Of a stretch of DNA of 64,000 bases, positions 52,263 through 61,673 are shown in pieces. How positions within the stretch are numbered: position 1 is the first letter of the stretch; every line of letters begins with the position of its first letter. The translations under genes were made by a program, and so were the position numbers. Source of the DNA: Dehalobacter sp. CP (GTDB taxonomy: Bacteria > Bacillota_B > Desulfitobacteriia > Desulfitobacteriales > Syntrophobotulaceae); the NCBI GenBank assembly GCA_009910795.1, contig VMEE01000016.1, positions 62,001-126,000 on the forward strand, in the 5' to 3' direction. Under the pieces are notes generated by a model. The model searched no databases, was not told the DNA's origin, and saw only the letters and a program-made list of their open reading frames with translations.

Positions 52263-54290
52263 CTACTTACCTGTCCCAAACAGAACTTCGATCGTATCTC
52301 CCCGATTGACAACTTTGCCGGCCTCCGGTGACTGTTTATAGGCGAGGCCGCTGCCGCCGAATTCATAGCGCAAATCCAGTTTTCCTAGTAATTCGCCGGC
52401 TTGTCTGATGGTCAGTCCTTTCAGATCAGGTACAAGCACTTCGCCTTCCCCGGCCTGCCTGGCAGGGGTACTGTTCTTGTCTGCTGCTGTATTACCATTT
52501 TTCGCAGCCGCTTCCTCCACCAAAGCGTCAGGGTCAACCTTGGTAAGATCACTCGGGGTCTCAGCGGAAACCGGCACACCATAGTATTGCAAAGTGCCCT
52601 CGATAATATTTTTAACGCGCGGTCCACCGAGTGTTCCCCCCTGGACGACCGGAGCATGCGGCGTATCAATAACGACCAATACTGCAATCTTCGGATCGTC
52701 AGCCGGCGCATAGCCGACAAAAGAGACGATATAATCGGTATCCGAGTACTTTCCGGTTTTCGGATCAATTTTCTGGGCGGTTCCGGTTTTGCCGGCAACT
52801 TTAATTCCGGGAATTTTTGCCCGGCTTCCTGTACCGCTGTCGACGACACTCACGAGGATATCGCTCATGGTCTTGCTGGTTGTCTCGGAAATAACCTGAC
52901 GGACAACCTTCGGCTGGGTTTTACTGACGATCTCCCCGTCCTTATTCTTAATGTTTTCTACAATATACGGCTGCATGAGCTGGCCTCCGTTGGCCACCGC
53001 ACAGATCGCCGTTAAGAGCTGGATCGGGGTGACAAGGTTGGCCTGACCGAACGACATGGTCGCCAGTTCAAGGCTTTTGACCCTGCTCTTGTCAATCAAT
53101 AGGCCTCTTTCTTCACCGGAAATATCAATATCTGTCAGACTTCCGAAGCCAAAAGACTTTAAGTATGTATAGAATAGGTCTCTGCCTAGTTTTTGTCCGA
53201 CCTGGGCAAGTACAACGTTGGAAGACAGCTTCATGCCATCGACGAAAGTAATGTTGCCATGCGCCTTTCTGTCGGAATCCCAGTTTGTGATCCTGCGGCC
53301 CCCGACAACCCAATAGCCCGGATCTTTGAAGAGCTGGGTCGTATTAATGGCATTTTCTTCGAGTGCTGCCGATCCGGTGATGATTTTAAACGTAGACCCG
53401 GGTTCATAAATCATGCTGATGGCCAGGTTTTTCCTTTGATCCGGTTTGGTGGAGGCATAGTTGCTCGGATCATAGGACGGTCTGGAGCCCATACCGAGTA
53501 TTTTGCCGGTCTTGGGATCCATGGCCAGGATAACGGCTCTCTGTGGCTTGGTTTCTGCGACAATATCATCCAGTTCGTGTTCAATGAGATGCTGAATGGT
53601 GGAATCGAGGGTCAGGGTTAAATTGTCCCCTGACTGTACATTATCCTGAATCTCATTGTTTTGATCCGTTTCTACCGGATTCTCTAAATTTGCTTCCCCT
53701 TTAAGCTCGGCGTTGTAGGAATACTCCAGACCTTCAACCCCGTCTCCAGCCATATTGACGATACCAAGTATAGCCGCTCCCATCTCCCCTGCCGGATAGC
53801 TTCTTTTATAATTATCACTGAAGCCGATCCCTTGAATATCAAGTTCTTTAATTTTTTCCACCGTACTGATATCTACCTGCCGTTTCAGGCTGACCCATGC
53901 CAAGTCTTTTCGCAGCAGGGTAAGAATATCATTTTTATCTTCCCCCAAAATGGCCGCAATATTTTCAGCAATTTTCTCTTTTTTTTGTAATATTTGCTCG
54001 CTTGTCAGCGTTTTATCCTTGGCAATGGATGTATCCAGCATTCTCGGATCGGCATAGACATCCTTCACCGGTACACTTTTTGCCAGCACATTGCCCTGTG
54101 CATCCATAATGGTTCCCCGCTCATAAAGCATGGTCTGTCTTATCGCCTGGAAATCTGCACCTCTGGCCTTTAACTCTGCGGAATTGATAACCTGGAGATA
54201 AAACAGTCTTCCTAATATTAAGACGCTCAAACCGATGAGCAGGCCATAGATAACCCACTCCCGGTAAAAATACTGCTTCGTTTTTTTCAC
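52263..54290 (-). CDS. SpoVD/FtsI-type penicillin-binding protein with PASTA domain
   Basis: Class B transpeptidase. The 675-residue protein has one N-terminal membrane helix (~15-35), a PBP dimerisation domain (~55-215), a transpeptidase domain with STFK (Ser299), SSN (356-358) and KTGT (501-504), and a single C-terminal PASTA domain (~612-675). One PASTA and the spore-former context favour SpoVD (spore cortex), but a location outside the mra/mur cluster means a vegetative role cannot be excluded. GTG start preceded by AGGAACAAC. Confidence 0.9.
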   Translation of the reverse strand: MKKTKQYFYREWVIYGLLIGLSVLILGRLFYLQVINSAELKARGADFQAIRQTMLYERGTIMDAQGNVLAKSVPVKDVYADPRMLDTSIAKDKTLTSEQILQKKEKIAENIAAILGEDKNDILTLLRKDLAWVSLKRQVDISTVEKIKELDIQGIGFSDNYKRSYPAGEMGAAILGIVNMAGDGVEGLEYSYNAELKGEANLENPVETDQNNEIQDNVQSGDNLTLTLDSTIQHLIEHELDDIVAETKPQRAVILAMDPKTGKILGMGSRPSYDPSNYASTKPDQRKNLAISMIYEPGSTFKIITGSAALEENAINTTQLFKDPGYWVVGGRRITNWDSDRKAHGNITFVDGMKLSSNVVLAQVGQKLGRDLFYTYLKSFGFGSLTDIDISGEERGLLIDKSRVKSLELATMSFGQANLVTPIQLLTAICAVANGGQLMQPYIVENIKNKDGEIVSKTQPKVVRQVISETTSKTMSDILVSVVDSGTGSRAKIPGIKVAGKTGTAQKIDPKTGKYSDTDYIVSFVGYAPADDPKIAVLVVIDTPHAPVVQGGTLGGPRVKNIIEGTLQYYGVPVSAETPSDLTKVDPDALVEEAAAKNGNTAADKNSTPARQAGEGEVLVPDLKGLTIRQAGELLGKLDLRYEFGGSGLAYKQSPEAGKVVNRGDTIEVLFGTGK

Positions 54291-54369
54291 GGTGTTGTTC
54301 CTTTCCTGTCATGATGCTCTGCTTCTATTTTACCATATGTTTTCAAGTTGATAAGATCCAAAACATCAA

Positions 54370-54436
54370 AAGCTCACATAATCTTAACTATCGATGGCAA
54401 TTAAATAAAAACCACCTTGCTAAGATCTGTGAGCTT
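54370..54436. repeat. 67-bp imperfect palindrome
   Basis: AAGCTCACA / TGTGAGCTT (9 bp), then ATCTTA / TAAGAT, then GCAA / TTGC around an A-rich loop. No T-run follows on either strand, so it is not a standard terminator. Sequence unrelated to the four-copy palindrome family. Confidence 0.6.
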
Positions 54437-54569
54437 GAATCTATTCTCCCCCAATTAAACGAAAGCATTCAATGTAAATTTTGTCTTTGACGCTGCAAGA
54501 AAAAGAGAAGCGCACTGCTTAATGATTAAAAATGCCCATGTTTATCGGCATTCACTTGAAAGTTTATGA

Positions 54570-54627
54570 GAAAGACGGCAGCCGGAATGTGTGCACCTTA
54601 AGAACCCTGAATGTGTATCCGGCTGCC
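54570..54627 (-). terminator. probable terminator of the LysM protein gene
   Basis: GGCAGCCGGA / TCCGGCTGCC perfect 10-bp stem with a 31-base loop, 40 bases past the stop. The following T-run is short (GTCTTTC), so efficiency is uncertain. Confidence 0.6.
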
Positions 54628-54666
54628 AGTTTTGTCCTCCGCACCTGACGCGGGAACATGATTCAC

Positions 54667-55092
54667 TTAATATCTGGGAGGAATAAAAAGTCTTTCACCG
54701 GGATAGATAAGATCAGGATTGCCTAGATGGTTATACCCAGCAAGTTCACGCCAATCCAGTCCATATCTCTGCGCAATTTTGTAAACGGTATCCCCTTTTT
54801 GAACGACATAAACTTCCGGCAGCGGCTTATGAACCTCCATGTGTTCATAATAAGGTGTACAGCCGCATGGATCGCAGGTATACCCTGACTGCGTCTGCTC
54901 CGCATACATGCCTTCAGGACCCATCTGTTCATACTGAGACATCATTTCCGGGTTCATCATGCCCATCATATCCTGCTGGTTCATCATACCAGTCATCTCA
55001 GGCTGATTCATCATACCGGTCATATCAGGCTGATTCATCATATTTACAGCCGGCGGCTGATTCATATAGCCGGATTTTCTTCCGAAGTACAT
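54667..55092 (-). CDS. Met-rich repeat protein with C-terminal LysM domain (spore-coat-like)
   Basis: 141 residues. Residues ~10-60 hold four near-repeats of a nine-residue unit MMNQPDMTG/MMNQPEMTG/MMNQQDMMG/MMNPEMMSQ, then Cys-containing TCDPCGCTPYYEH, then a LysM domain (YVVQKGDTVYKIA... YPGERLFIPPR). There is no signal peptide, as expected for proteins placed on forming spores (SafA-like). ATG 55092 is used because AAGGAGGT abuts the earlier ATG at 55098. The repeats are also visible as 27-bp DNA repeats near 54950-55045. A coat role is inferred. Confidence 0.75.
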   Translation of the reverse strand: MYFGRKSGYMNQPPAVNMMNQPDMTGMMNQPEMTGMMNQQDMMGMMNPEMMSQYEQMGPEGMYAEQTQSGYTCDPCGCTPYYEHMEVHKPLPEVYVVQKGDTVYKIAQRYGLDWRELAGYNHLGNPDLIYPGERLFIPPRY

Positions 55093-55182
55093 CTCCATAC
55101 CTCCTTTTTGTTATAGGATATGGAGAAACACTGCTAAAGTGTCTGTACATGGTAATAATTGTCTGATTATTTTTACGTGTTT

Positions 55183-56097
55183 CTATTCCATTTTCGCCAG
55201 ATACTTTTCAACCTGAACTGCCGCAAGCGCTCCATCCCCGACTGCGGTTGCAACCTGCCTCAAAGGGGTATTACGGATATCTCCGGCCGCATAGACTCCA
55301 TTAATATTTGTTTTCAGCAAAGCATCTGTGATAATATACCCATATTGATCGACTTCGAAGTATTCTGACGTAAACTTGGTATTTGGTTCGGTGCCGATAT
55401 AAATAAAGACACCGTCAACCTCGATTTCTTCCACAGCCCCGGAACTGGCATTCTTAAGAATTATTTTTTGTACTTTATCATTACCGGCGATCTCCTGAAC
55501 AACACTGTCCAGAACAAACTTAACTTTCGGGTTTTCTTTCGCCCTTTGGGCTGCTATCTGCGAAGCTCTGAATTCTTTTCGGCGGTGAACGATATAGACT
55601 TCAGATGCAAACTTCGTCAGGTAGACACCTTCCTCAAGCGCGGCGTTTCCGCCGCCGATGACAGCGACTTTCTTTCCTTTATAAAACGCTCCATCACAAG
55701 TGGCACAATACGATACGCCGCGTCCGTGAAAGGTATCTTCTCCCGCTACGCCCAAAAAACGCGGCTTGGATCCGGCAGCAATGATCATCGCTTTCGCTTC
55801 CAGGGTTTGCTGTCCGGTCACAACCGTCTTCATTTCTTTCTGAAGATCCAGATGCAGGACCGGTTCGAAAATGAATTCGGCGCCCTGATTCATGGCTTGT
55901 TTATAAAAAGCATTCATTAAATCGAAGCCGGTAATCCCTTCCGGAAATCCCGGATAATTTTCAATTCTTTCCGTCGCCGCTGCCTGCCCGCCCGGCATCA
56001 TGGATTCGACGACTGCTGTTTTTAATCCGCCCCTTGCCGCATAAATGGCTGCTGTAAGCCCTGCAGGGCCGCCTCCGATAATAATCAGATCATACAT
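55183..56097 (-). CDS. trxB: thioredoxin reductase
   Basis: NADPH-dependent flavoenzyme that reduces thioredoxin, the likely electron source for ArsC in this window. The 304-residue protein has FAD motif GGGPAGLTAAIYAAR, redox pair CATC (~134-137), NADPH motif GGGNAALEEGVYL and the C-terminal GVYAAGDIRNTPLRQVATA. Full length. Confidence 0.95.
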   Translation of the reverse strand: MYDLIIIGGGPAGLTAAIYAARGGLKTAVVESMMPGGQAAATERIENYPGFPEGITGFDLMNAFYKQAMNQGAEFIFEPVLHLDLQKEMKTVVTGQQTLEAKAMIIAAGSKPRFLGVAGEDTFHGRGVSYCATCDGAFYKGKKVAVIGGGNAALEEGVYLTKFASEVYIVHRRKEFRASQIAAQRAKENPKVKFVLDSVVQEIAGNDKVQKIILKNASSGAVEEIEVDGVFIYIGTEPNTKFTSEYFEVDQYGYIITDALLKTNINGVYAAGDIRNTPLRQVATAVGDGALAAVQVEKYLAKME

Positions 56098-56292
56098 TGC
56101 TGCACCAACCTTTTGTTTTATTCTCAGCTTAATTTCTATGTTTATTAAAAGTATAGCTCAGAAATTTATTTTCAGGAAGCCAATAAGGTGAATTTTATGA
56201 TAAACTATGAATATATTGCCAACAATAAAAAATAAATATGCAGATGTTACATACATTTCTGTGATTTGAACAATTTAACTCAGGAGGGAAAT

Positions 56293-59157
56293 ATGCGCGG
56301 GAAATCTATTTTAAAACCTGGTCTCAAGGTACTCGTTTTACTCATCATTATTATTGCTGTGCTTTCGGCCTTGAGCGGATTCTACGAAGACTGGCTGTGG
56401 TTTACCGACTTAGGGTACGCAACTCTATTCTGGACACCGTTCTTCAGCAAAGTACTTATTCAGGCCATTAACGGAACAATGTTGTTTTTAGTGATTTTCG
56501 CAACACTGATGTCGGGAAGACATGCGTTTACAACGTTTTACAATGAAAGATTCCGTAAAAGGATCAGACTGGTCGAAGAAGTCAACCTTCCGCCTGCTGT
56601 CAGTCCGCGCAGGGTTACCATTTCCCTGCTTGTTTTATCTGCCGTGATCAGTATTATTGTGAGCTTCATCGTCGGTTTTACCGGCTGGCTTGATTTTCTG
56701 TCCTTTGTAAATGCCTCTTCCTTTAATTATTCCGACCCGCTGTTTAATCAGGATCTTGGTTTCTTTGTGTTTAAGCTTCCTTTCTTTGAGACCATTTATA
56801 ACGCATTTTTCTCTCCAATCCTTATTTTAACCTTGTTTACCGCACTTTTTTATATTATGACAGGGGTCGTCCGCTTCCATTCCATCCGGATCTGGAAGAA
56901 AGATGTTGTCGTCATCAGTCCTACGGCCAGAAGACACCTTGGGGTTCTTTTAACCATTCTTTTTGCGCTGAAAGGCTTTGGCTACTATATCAGCGCCTAT
57001 GAACTCGTTTACTCGCATAGAGGCCACGTCATCGGTGCCGGATACAGTGACATCTATGCCTCGCTTCCGGTTTTTAAGATCCTGGTCGTTGTGAGTTTGG
57101 TCTGTTTTCTGTTCTCCCTTATCGCGTTTTTTCGGAAAGATTCCCGTTTGCTGACCATGCCGATTATGTTTCTGATTGTCTTTTCACTTTTCACTTCGGG
57201 AGTCTTTCCTACAATGCTCCAGTCCATGGTTGTCGTTCCGAACGAGCTGGAAAAAGAAACGCCGTATATTGCCAGCGAGATCCAAATGACCCGCTATGCC
57301 TACGGTCTGGATAAAATCGCGGAACAGGACTACACCGGGGTTGATACGGTTACTGCGCAAGACTTAAAAGATGAGGTTGGGACTCTGAATAACGTACGCC
57401 TGAACGATCCCCGTCCAATGCAGCAGATTTACAACCAAAAACAGGGAATTCGCCAATACTATAAATTTAATGATATTGATGTTGACCGGTACAATATTGG
57501 TGGTACGTATCGCCAGGTTATGCTCTCAGCGAGGGAAATCTCGGTTCAGGACCTTGATCCGAAAGCTTTGACCTTTATTAATACCCGGTTTAAATACACG
57601 CATGGTTTCGGCTTAACCGCTTCGTTCGCCAATGCCGTCACTACCAAAGGGCTTCCTGCTTTTGCGGTAAGCAATGTGCCGCCACAAACAGACTATGAGG
57701 AACTGAAGATTACCGAACCACGGATCTACTTTGGCGAACTGACGAATGACTGGGTCGTTGCCGACACCAAATCCAAAGAATTTGATTATCCCCTTGGCAA
57801 TGATTACGCGATGAACAACTATGCCGGCAAGACGGGTATCCCGTTTACTGCTTTTAACAAACTGATGCTGTCTCTTCATCAAATGACTCCGCGTTTTTAT
57901 CTGGCCGGAGAAGTGACTTCGGAAAGCAAGCTTCTTCTGAACCGGAATATTTTGGACCGGGTCAAGAAACTGGCGCCGTTTCTGACGTATGACGATGATC
58001 CTTATACCGTGATTGACAACGGCAGGATTAAATGGATTATTGACGCCTATACGACAACGGATAAAATTCCTTACTCCAGTAAAAACTCCACCCAAGGTTT
58101 TAACTATATCCGCAATTCCGTTAAAGTCGTTATTGATGCTTATGACGGTACTGTTGATTTCTACGCGATTGACGAAGAAGATCCTATTCTTAAGACTTAT
58201 CAAAAGATTTTCCCGGGTGTATTCAAAAGTAACTCGGAAATGCCCTATTCCTTAAAATCTCACCTGCGCTATCCGGAAACGATGTTCAAAATCCAATGCG
58301 ACATGCTGAATACGTTTCATATGACCAATACCAAAGTCTTCTATAATAAAGAAGATGCCTGGAATGTAGCGAAGGAAATCTACGGTTCAGCAGAACAAAA
58401 TGTGGAACCGTATTACGTGATCATGAAACTTCCCGGGGAAACAAAGGAAGAATTCGTGCTGATGCAGCCTTTTACCCCGGCCTCCAGCGCGTCGAACAGC
58501 AGAAATAATCTTGTGTCCTGGCTGGGAGCCAGAATGGATGGCGAGAATTACGGAAAACTTGTCTTATATAAGATGCCCAAAAATATAGAGATCGACGGTC
58601 CGTTCCAAGTTGAGTCCAGAATCGATCAGGATCCCGAAATTTCCCAGCAGTTTGCGTTATGGGACCAAAAAGGATCGAGCGTTCTCAGAGGAAATCTGCT
58701 GGTATTGCCGATTGGCGGAAATATCTTGTTTGTGGAGCCCATTTATCTGCAGTCTACGACCAGCGGCAGTATTCCCGAAATGAAGCGCATTGTGGTCGTC
58801 TATGAAGATAAAATTGTCATGGCCGATACGCTGGAAGAAGGATTGAAAGGAATCTTCGGTCGTTCTGTACCGTCTTTGAATACGCTGCAAGAGAAACCGC
58901 TTGAGGAATCCGGCGCAGGGGACGGAACTGATACCACGAAAACAGAACTGAAGAGTGTTCTGGAACAAATCAAACAAATCCGTGAAATGCTCGAAGCCTT
59001 GGAAAATCAGGTCACAGCCATCAATAACGAAGACCCCACTCCGGACAGCGGGCTGGGTACCGGTCAGGACGTTTCCACGGATAATAAAGCTGAGAATGCC
59101 TCCGCCGCTTCTGTTAAAGGCACTGCTGCTGAGGCTACCGTGAACGCTGGCCAATAA
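56293..59157 (+). CDS. UPF0182 family large membrane protein
   Basis: 954 residues: about seven to eight membrane helices in the first ~320 residues (with YEDWLWFTDLGYATLFWTPF typical of the family), a large extracytoplasmic domain (~325-860), and an acidic, low-complexity tail (~870-954) with a short coiled-coil. Function unknown across the family. ATG 56293 is chosen because CAGGAGGG lies just upstream; the frame begins earlier at 56266 with no ribosome site. Cotranscribed with the MscS gene 22 bases downstream. Confidence 0.92.
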   Translation: MRGKSILKPGLKVLVLLIIIIAVLSALSGFYEDWLWFTDLGYATLFWTPFFSKVLIQAINGTMLFLVIFATLMSGRHAFTTFYNERFRKRIRLVEEVNLPPAVSPRRVTISLLVLSAVISIIVSFIVGFTGWLDFLSFVNASSFNYSDPLFNQDLGFFVFKLPFFETIYNAFFSPILILTLFTALFYIMTGVVRFHSIRIWKKDVVVISPTARRHLGVLLTILFALKGFGYYISAYELVYSHRGHVIGAGYSDIYASLPVFKILVVVSLVCFLFSLIAFFRKDSRLLTMPIMFLIVFSLFTSGVFPTMLQSMVVVPNELEKETPYIASEIQMTRYAYGLDKIAEQDYTGVDTVTAQDLKDEVGTLNNVRLNDPRPMQQIYNQKQGIRQYYKFNDIDVDRYNIGGTYRQVMLSAREISVQDLDPKALTFINTRFKYTHGFGLTASFANAVTTKGLPAFAVSNVPPQTDYEELKITEPRIYFGELTNDWVVADTKSKEFDYPLGNDYAMNNYAGKTGIPFTAFNKLMLSLHQMTPRFYLAGEVTSESKLLLNRNILDRVKKLAPFLTYDDDPYTVIDNGRIKWIIDAYTTTDKIPYSSKNSTQGFNYIRNSVKVVIDAYDGTVDFYAIDEEDPILKTYQKIFPGVFKSNSEMPYSLKSHLRYPETMFKIQCDMLNTFHMTNTKVFYNKEDAWNVAKEIYGSAEQNVEPYYVIMKLPGETKEEFVLMQPFTPASSASNSRNNLVSWLGARMDGENYGKLVLYKMPKNIEIDGPFQVESRIDQDPEISQQFALWDQKGSSVLRGNLLVLPIGGNILFVEPIYLQSTTSGSIPEMKRIVVVYEDKIVMADTLEEGLKGIFGRSVPSLNTLQEKPLEESGAGDGTDTTKTELKSVLEQIKQIREMLEALENQVTAINNEDPTPDSGLGTGQDVSTDNKAENASAASVKGTAAEATVNAGQ

Positions 59158-59179
59158 TTCTAAGCAGAAGGTAGTGCGT

Positions 59180-60412
59180 ATGATATTCAATCTGGACCAA
59201 TGGCTGATTTACAAAGGAATTGAAGAAACGGCTGCAGTCCTGATCGCGAATGCCGCAGCGGTGGTTATGGTTCTGCTGGTCAGTATTTTGGCCTTCATCG
59301 TTACAAAGCAAGTATTCCTGCGAATCCTTGCTTTCTACATCCATCGCAACAAAATCCTCTGGGATGATAAGCTTCTTGGCAGGAAAGTCTTCAGACGCCT
59401 GGCGCATATGATCCCGGCAATTGTAATCTACGCCGTAGCCGGACTGTTCCCGGAATATTCCGGCTTCATTCAAAAAATAGCGATTATTTACATCATTGTG
59501 GCCGGCACATTGGCCATGCTCGCTTTGCTTGACGCGATTGACGATATTTATCGGACTTTTGAAGCTTCCCGGTTCAAACCGATCCGCAGCATCGTCCAGG
59601 CCCTGAAAATAGTCGTCTGGCTCATCGGCGGCATCTGGATGATTGCTACGATGATTGACCGTTCCCCTCTCCTTCTGCTAAGCGGAATTGGAGCAGTAAC
59701 GGCAATCATCCTCTTGATCTTCAAGGATTCTCTTCTAGGTCTGGTAGCGGGGATTCAGCTGTCTTCCAATGATATGCTCAGGATCGGTGACTGGATAGAA
59801 ATGCCCAAGTACGGCGCTGACGGAGACGTTACGGACATTTCCCTGAACACCGTCAAAGTCAGAAACTTTGATAATACGATTACAACAATTCCGTCGTATG
59901 CCCTGATCTCCGATTCCTTTAAAAACTGGCGCGGTATGCAGGAATCCGGCGGCAGAAGAATTAAGAGATCTATTTTTGTTGACAGTTCCAGCATCCGTTT
60001 CTGCACCGATGATATGCTGGCGAAGTTCAAGGAATTCCGATATCTTTCTGAGTATATCGAGAATAAAAAACGGGAGCTTGAGAAATACAACCTGGAACAT
60101 AACATTGATCCTGCTCAGCTCGTAAACGGCAGAAGACTTACGAACATTGGTACGTTTCGGGCCTACCTTCAGACCTATCTTGAAAACCACCCGGAGATCC
60201 ACCCGGAAATGACCAGGATGGCACGTCAGCTTCCGGTGACCGAGTACGGGATTCCGATCGAAATCTATGCGTTTACCAAGGATACATCCTGGGAAAGCTA
60301 TGAAACCGTCCAGGCCGATATTTTTGACCATATCCTGGCCATTGTTCCGGAGTTTGAGCTGCGGATTTATCAAAGCCCCACCGGCTACGATCTGCGGCAT
60401 ATGGGGCTGTGA
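59180..60412 (+). CDS. MscS-family mechanosensitive channel
   Basis: 410 residues, longer than E. coli MscS (286), with four or five N-terminal membrane helices and the pore helix/beta domain at GIGAVTAIILLIFKDSLLGLVAGIQ followed by GDWIEMPKYGADGDVTDISL. The C-terminal extension is similar to YbdG-type channels. ATG 59180 has AAGG eight bases upstream and is preferred to GTG 59174. Likely releases solutes on hypo-osmotic shock. Confidence 0.92.
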   Translation: MIFNLDQWLIYKGIEETAAVLIANAAAVVMVLLVSILAFIVTKQVFLRILAFYIHRNKILWDDKLLGRKVFRRLAHMIPAIVIYAVAGLFPEYSGFIQKIAIIYIIVAGTLAMLALLDAIDDIYRTFEASRFKPIRSIVQALKIVVWLIGGIWMIATMIDRSPLLLLSGIGAVTAIILLIFKDSLLGLVAGIQLSSNDMLRIGDWIEMPKYGADGDVTDISLNTVKVRNFDNTITTIPSYALISDSFKNWRGMQESGGRRIKRSIFVDSSSIRFCTDDMLAKFKEFRYLSEYIENKKRELEKYNLEHNIDPAQLVNGRRLTNIGTFRAYLQTYLENHPEIHPEMTRMARQLPVTEYGIPIEIYAFTKDTSWESYETVQADIFDHILAIVPEFELRIYQSPTGYDLRHMGL

Positions 60413-60419
60413 GCTTTCT

Positions 60420-60824
60420 TTAGACTTTTAAAAACCACAAGAACCAGACTGCATGGTTTTGCTCATCGGCGGCTGCTCTTTTGAATTGTTCCCTGATAAA
60501 AGGATCCTGTGTCTTTTCAGCCACATTATGATAGAAATCAACCGTATGCTGCTCATCCTGAAAGGCAGACTTTAGAGCCGCCCTGTAAGCGGCAGGACAT
60601 TCTTCAGTCATCTGAGGGTTTGGTTTTGTCCCTGTGATTTCAGTAAATATCTGCGAAAATATGTGATAATGCCGCACCTCGTCCTGGCGGATCTCCAGGA
60701 TTTGTTTTCTTATTTCCTGATTCGGCGCTTTTTCAGCCAGCTTGGCGTAACAGGCGATCGCGCTATACTCTCCGTTGATAGCCCTGACCAAATCCTGAGT
60801 TAATGAGCTTGTGCCCGGAACCAT
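60420..60824 (-). CDS. ferritin-like / rubrerythrin-type di-iron protein
   Basis: 134-residue four-helix protein with the paired ligand motifs of the ferritin-like fold: INGEYSAIACY, RQDEVRHYHIF, FQDEQHTVDFYH and ADEQNHAVWFL. No rubredoxin domain is attached. Possibly peroxide scavenging or iron handling; the exact reaction is not known. GGGAGG upstream of ATG. Ends eight bases from the MscS stop (convergent). Confidence 0.82.
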   Translation of the reverse strand: MVPGTSSLTQDLVRAINGEYSAIACYAKLAEKAPNQEIRKQILEIRQDEVRHYHIFSQIFTEITGTKPNPQMTEECPAAYRAALKSAFQDEQHTVDFYHNVAEKTQDPFIREQFKRAAADEQNHAVWFLWFLKV

Positions 60825-60936
60825 ATAAGATACCTCCCCAACATTAATTGTTGGTTTATTCTATCTCATTAATTCACGGATCGTGCCTGGCTATTAATTT
60901 CCTGATCAGAAAATTTTAAGTACGCATTGGCCGCGT

Positions 60937-61635
60937 TCAGGCCAGTCGTTTTACACTTTCCGCCAGGGCACCTATTAGACGGTGAAACCCCAAGGCATTC
61001 TGAGCTGGAACACGGTAATGTTTATTGATCTCTATCTGTACTGCCGGAATTCCCAGTTCGTGTGAGACAAAATGGGAGACGGTATTCGCGCCGGAAGCGG
61101 CAAAAAAGTCCGTCGAAACTCTGGCTAAGCCGAAATCCCGGAAGTTTTGTTCCAGGATTTCCAAAATATTCGCCTTGCCAAGCAGGTTCTTCTTTTGATT
61201 TGTGCCCAGGTCCACATCGAAATCTCTCTCCCGGGCAGCCCCATGAATGTCCAGAACAACCTTTACTTTCTTTTCACGGCAGAAGCTGGCGATCCGGTCT
61301 TTATACATGCAGGGATCGTCGGCATTCGGGTCTCCGCCGTAGAGCTTTGTCGCTGCTATGGCATGGCATCCCGTCAATTTGTTTAACAGGAAGACAACCG
61401 AGCCGGTGAACTGATCCGACATCAGGATCTTTTTCTGCCTGTAATGCCTGACCGCATGCGGCGCGGACACCAGCACCGGAAGCTCCCCGCGCGTTAACAG
61501 GAACGGCTCTTCCTGCCGTGGATTGACGCGTTTGTCTGTTTTATAAAAATATACTTTTTCTATATTGACGGCTTCTTCATTTAAGCGGGCCCGGTTATAT
61601 TCATTTAAGACCTTTTCAGGCATATTCTCCATCAT
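60937..61635 (-). CDS. N-formylglutamate amidohydrolase-like protein
   Basis: 232 residues with the zinc-hydrolase pattern of the FGase family: LVSAPHAVRHYR, KVVLDIHGA and GIPAVQIEINKHYR. No histidine-degradation genes are adjacent, so the substrate is likely another formyl- or acyl-amino acid. ATG 61635 is used; two further ATG (61632, 61623) are near, the last after GGAG. Stands between the ferritin-like gene and the membrane hypothetical. Confidence 0.78.
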   Translation of the reverse strand: MMENMPEKVLNEYNRARLNEEAVNIEKVYFYKTDKRVNPRQEEPFLLTRGELPVLVSAPHAVRHYRQKKILMSDQFTGSVVFLLNKLTGCHAIAATKLYGGDPNADDPCMYKDRIASFCREKKVKVVLDIHGAARERDFDVDLGTNQKKNLLGKANILEILEQNFRDFGLARVSTDFFAASGANTVSHFVSHELGIPAVQIEINKHYRVPAQNALGFHRLIGALAESVKRLA

Positions 61636-61673
61636 TGGACTAGTACCTCGTTAACTTTAAAAATCGGCATGGA

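Larger units (their letters stand above)
54291..54666. other. intergenic region with two hairpins
   Basis: 376 bases between the LysM gene and the PBP gene. It contains the 67-bp palindrome at 54370 and the LysM-gene terminator at 54577; no coding frame with a ribosome site was seen. Confidence 0.5.

Noticed and set aside
57613..58203. A 196-codon minus-strand frame within the UPF0182 gene, and similar ones opposite MscS (59735-60400)
   Set aside because: Antisense to strongly supported genes, no ribosome site, no family features.
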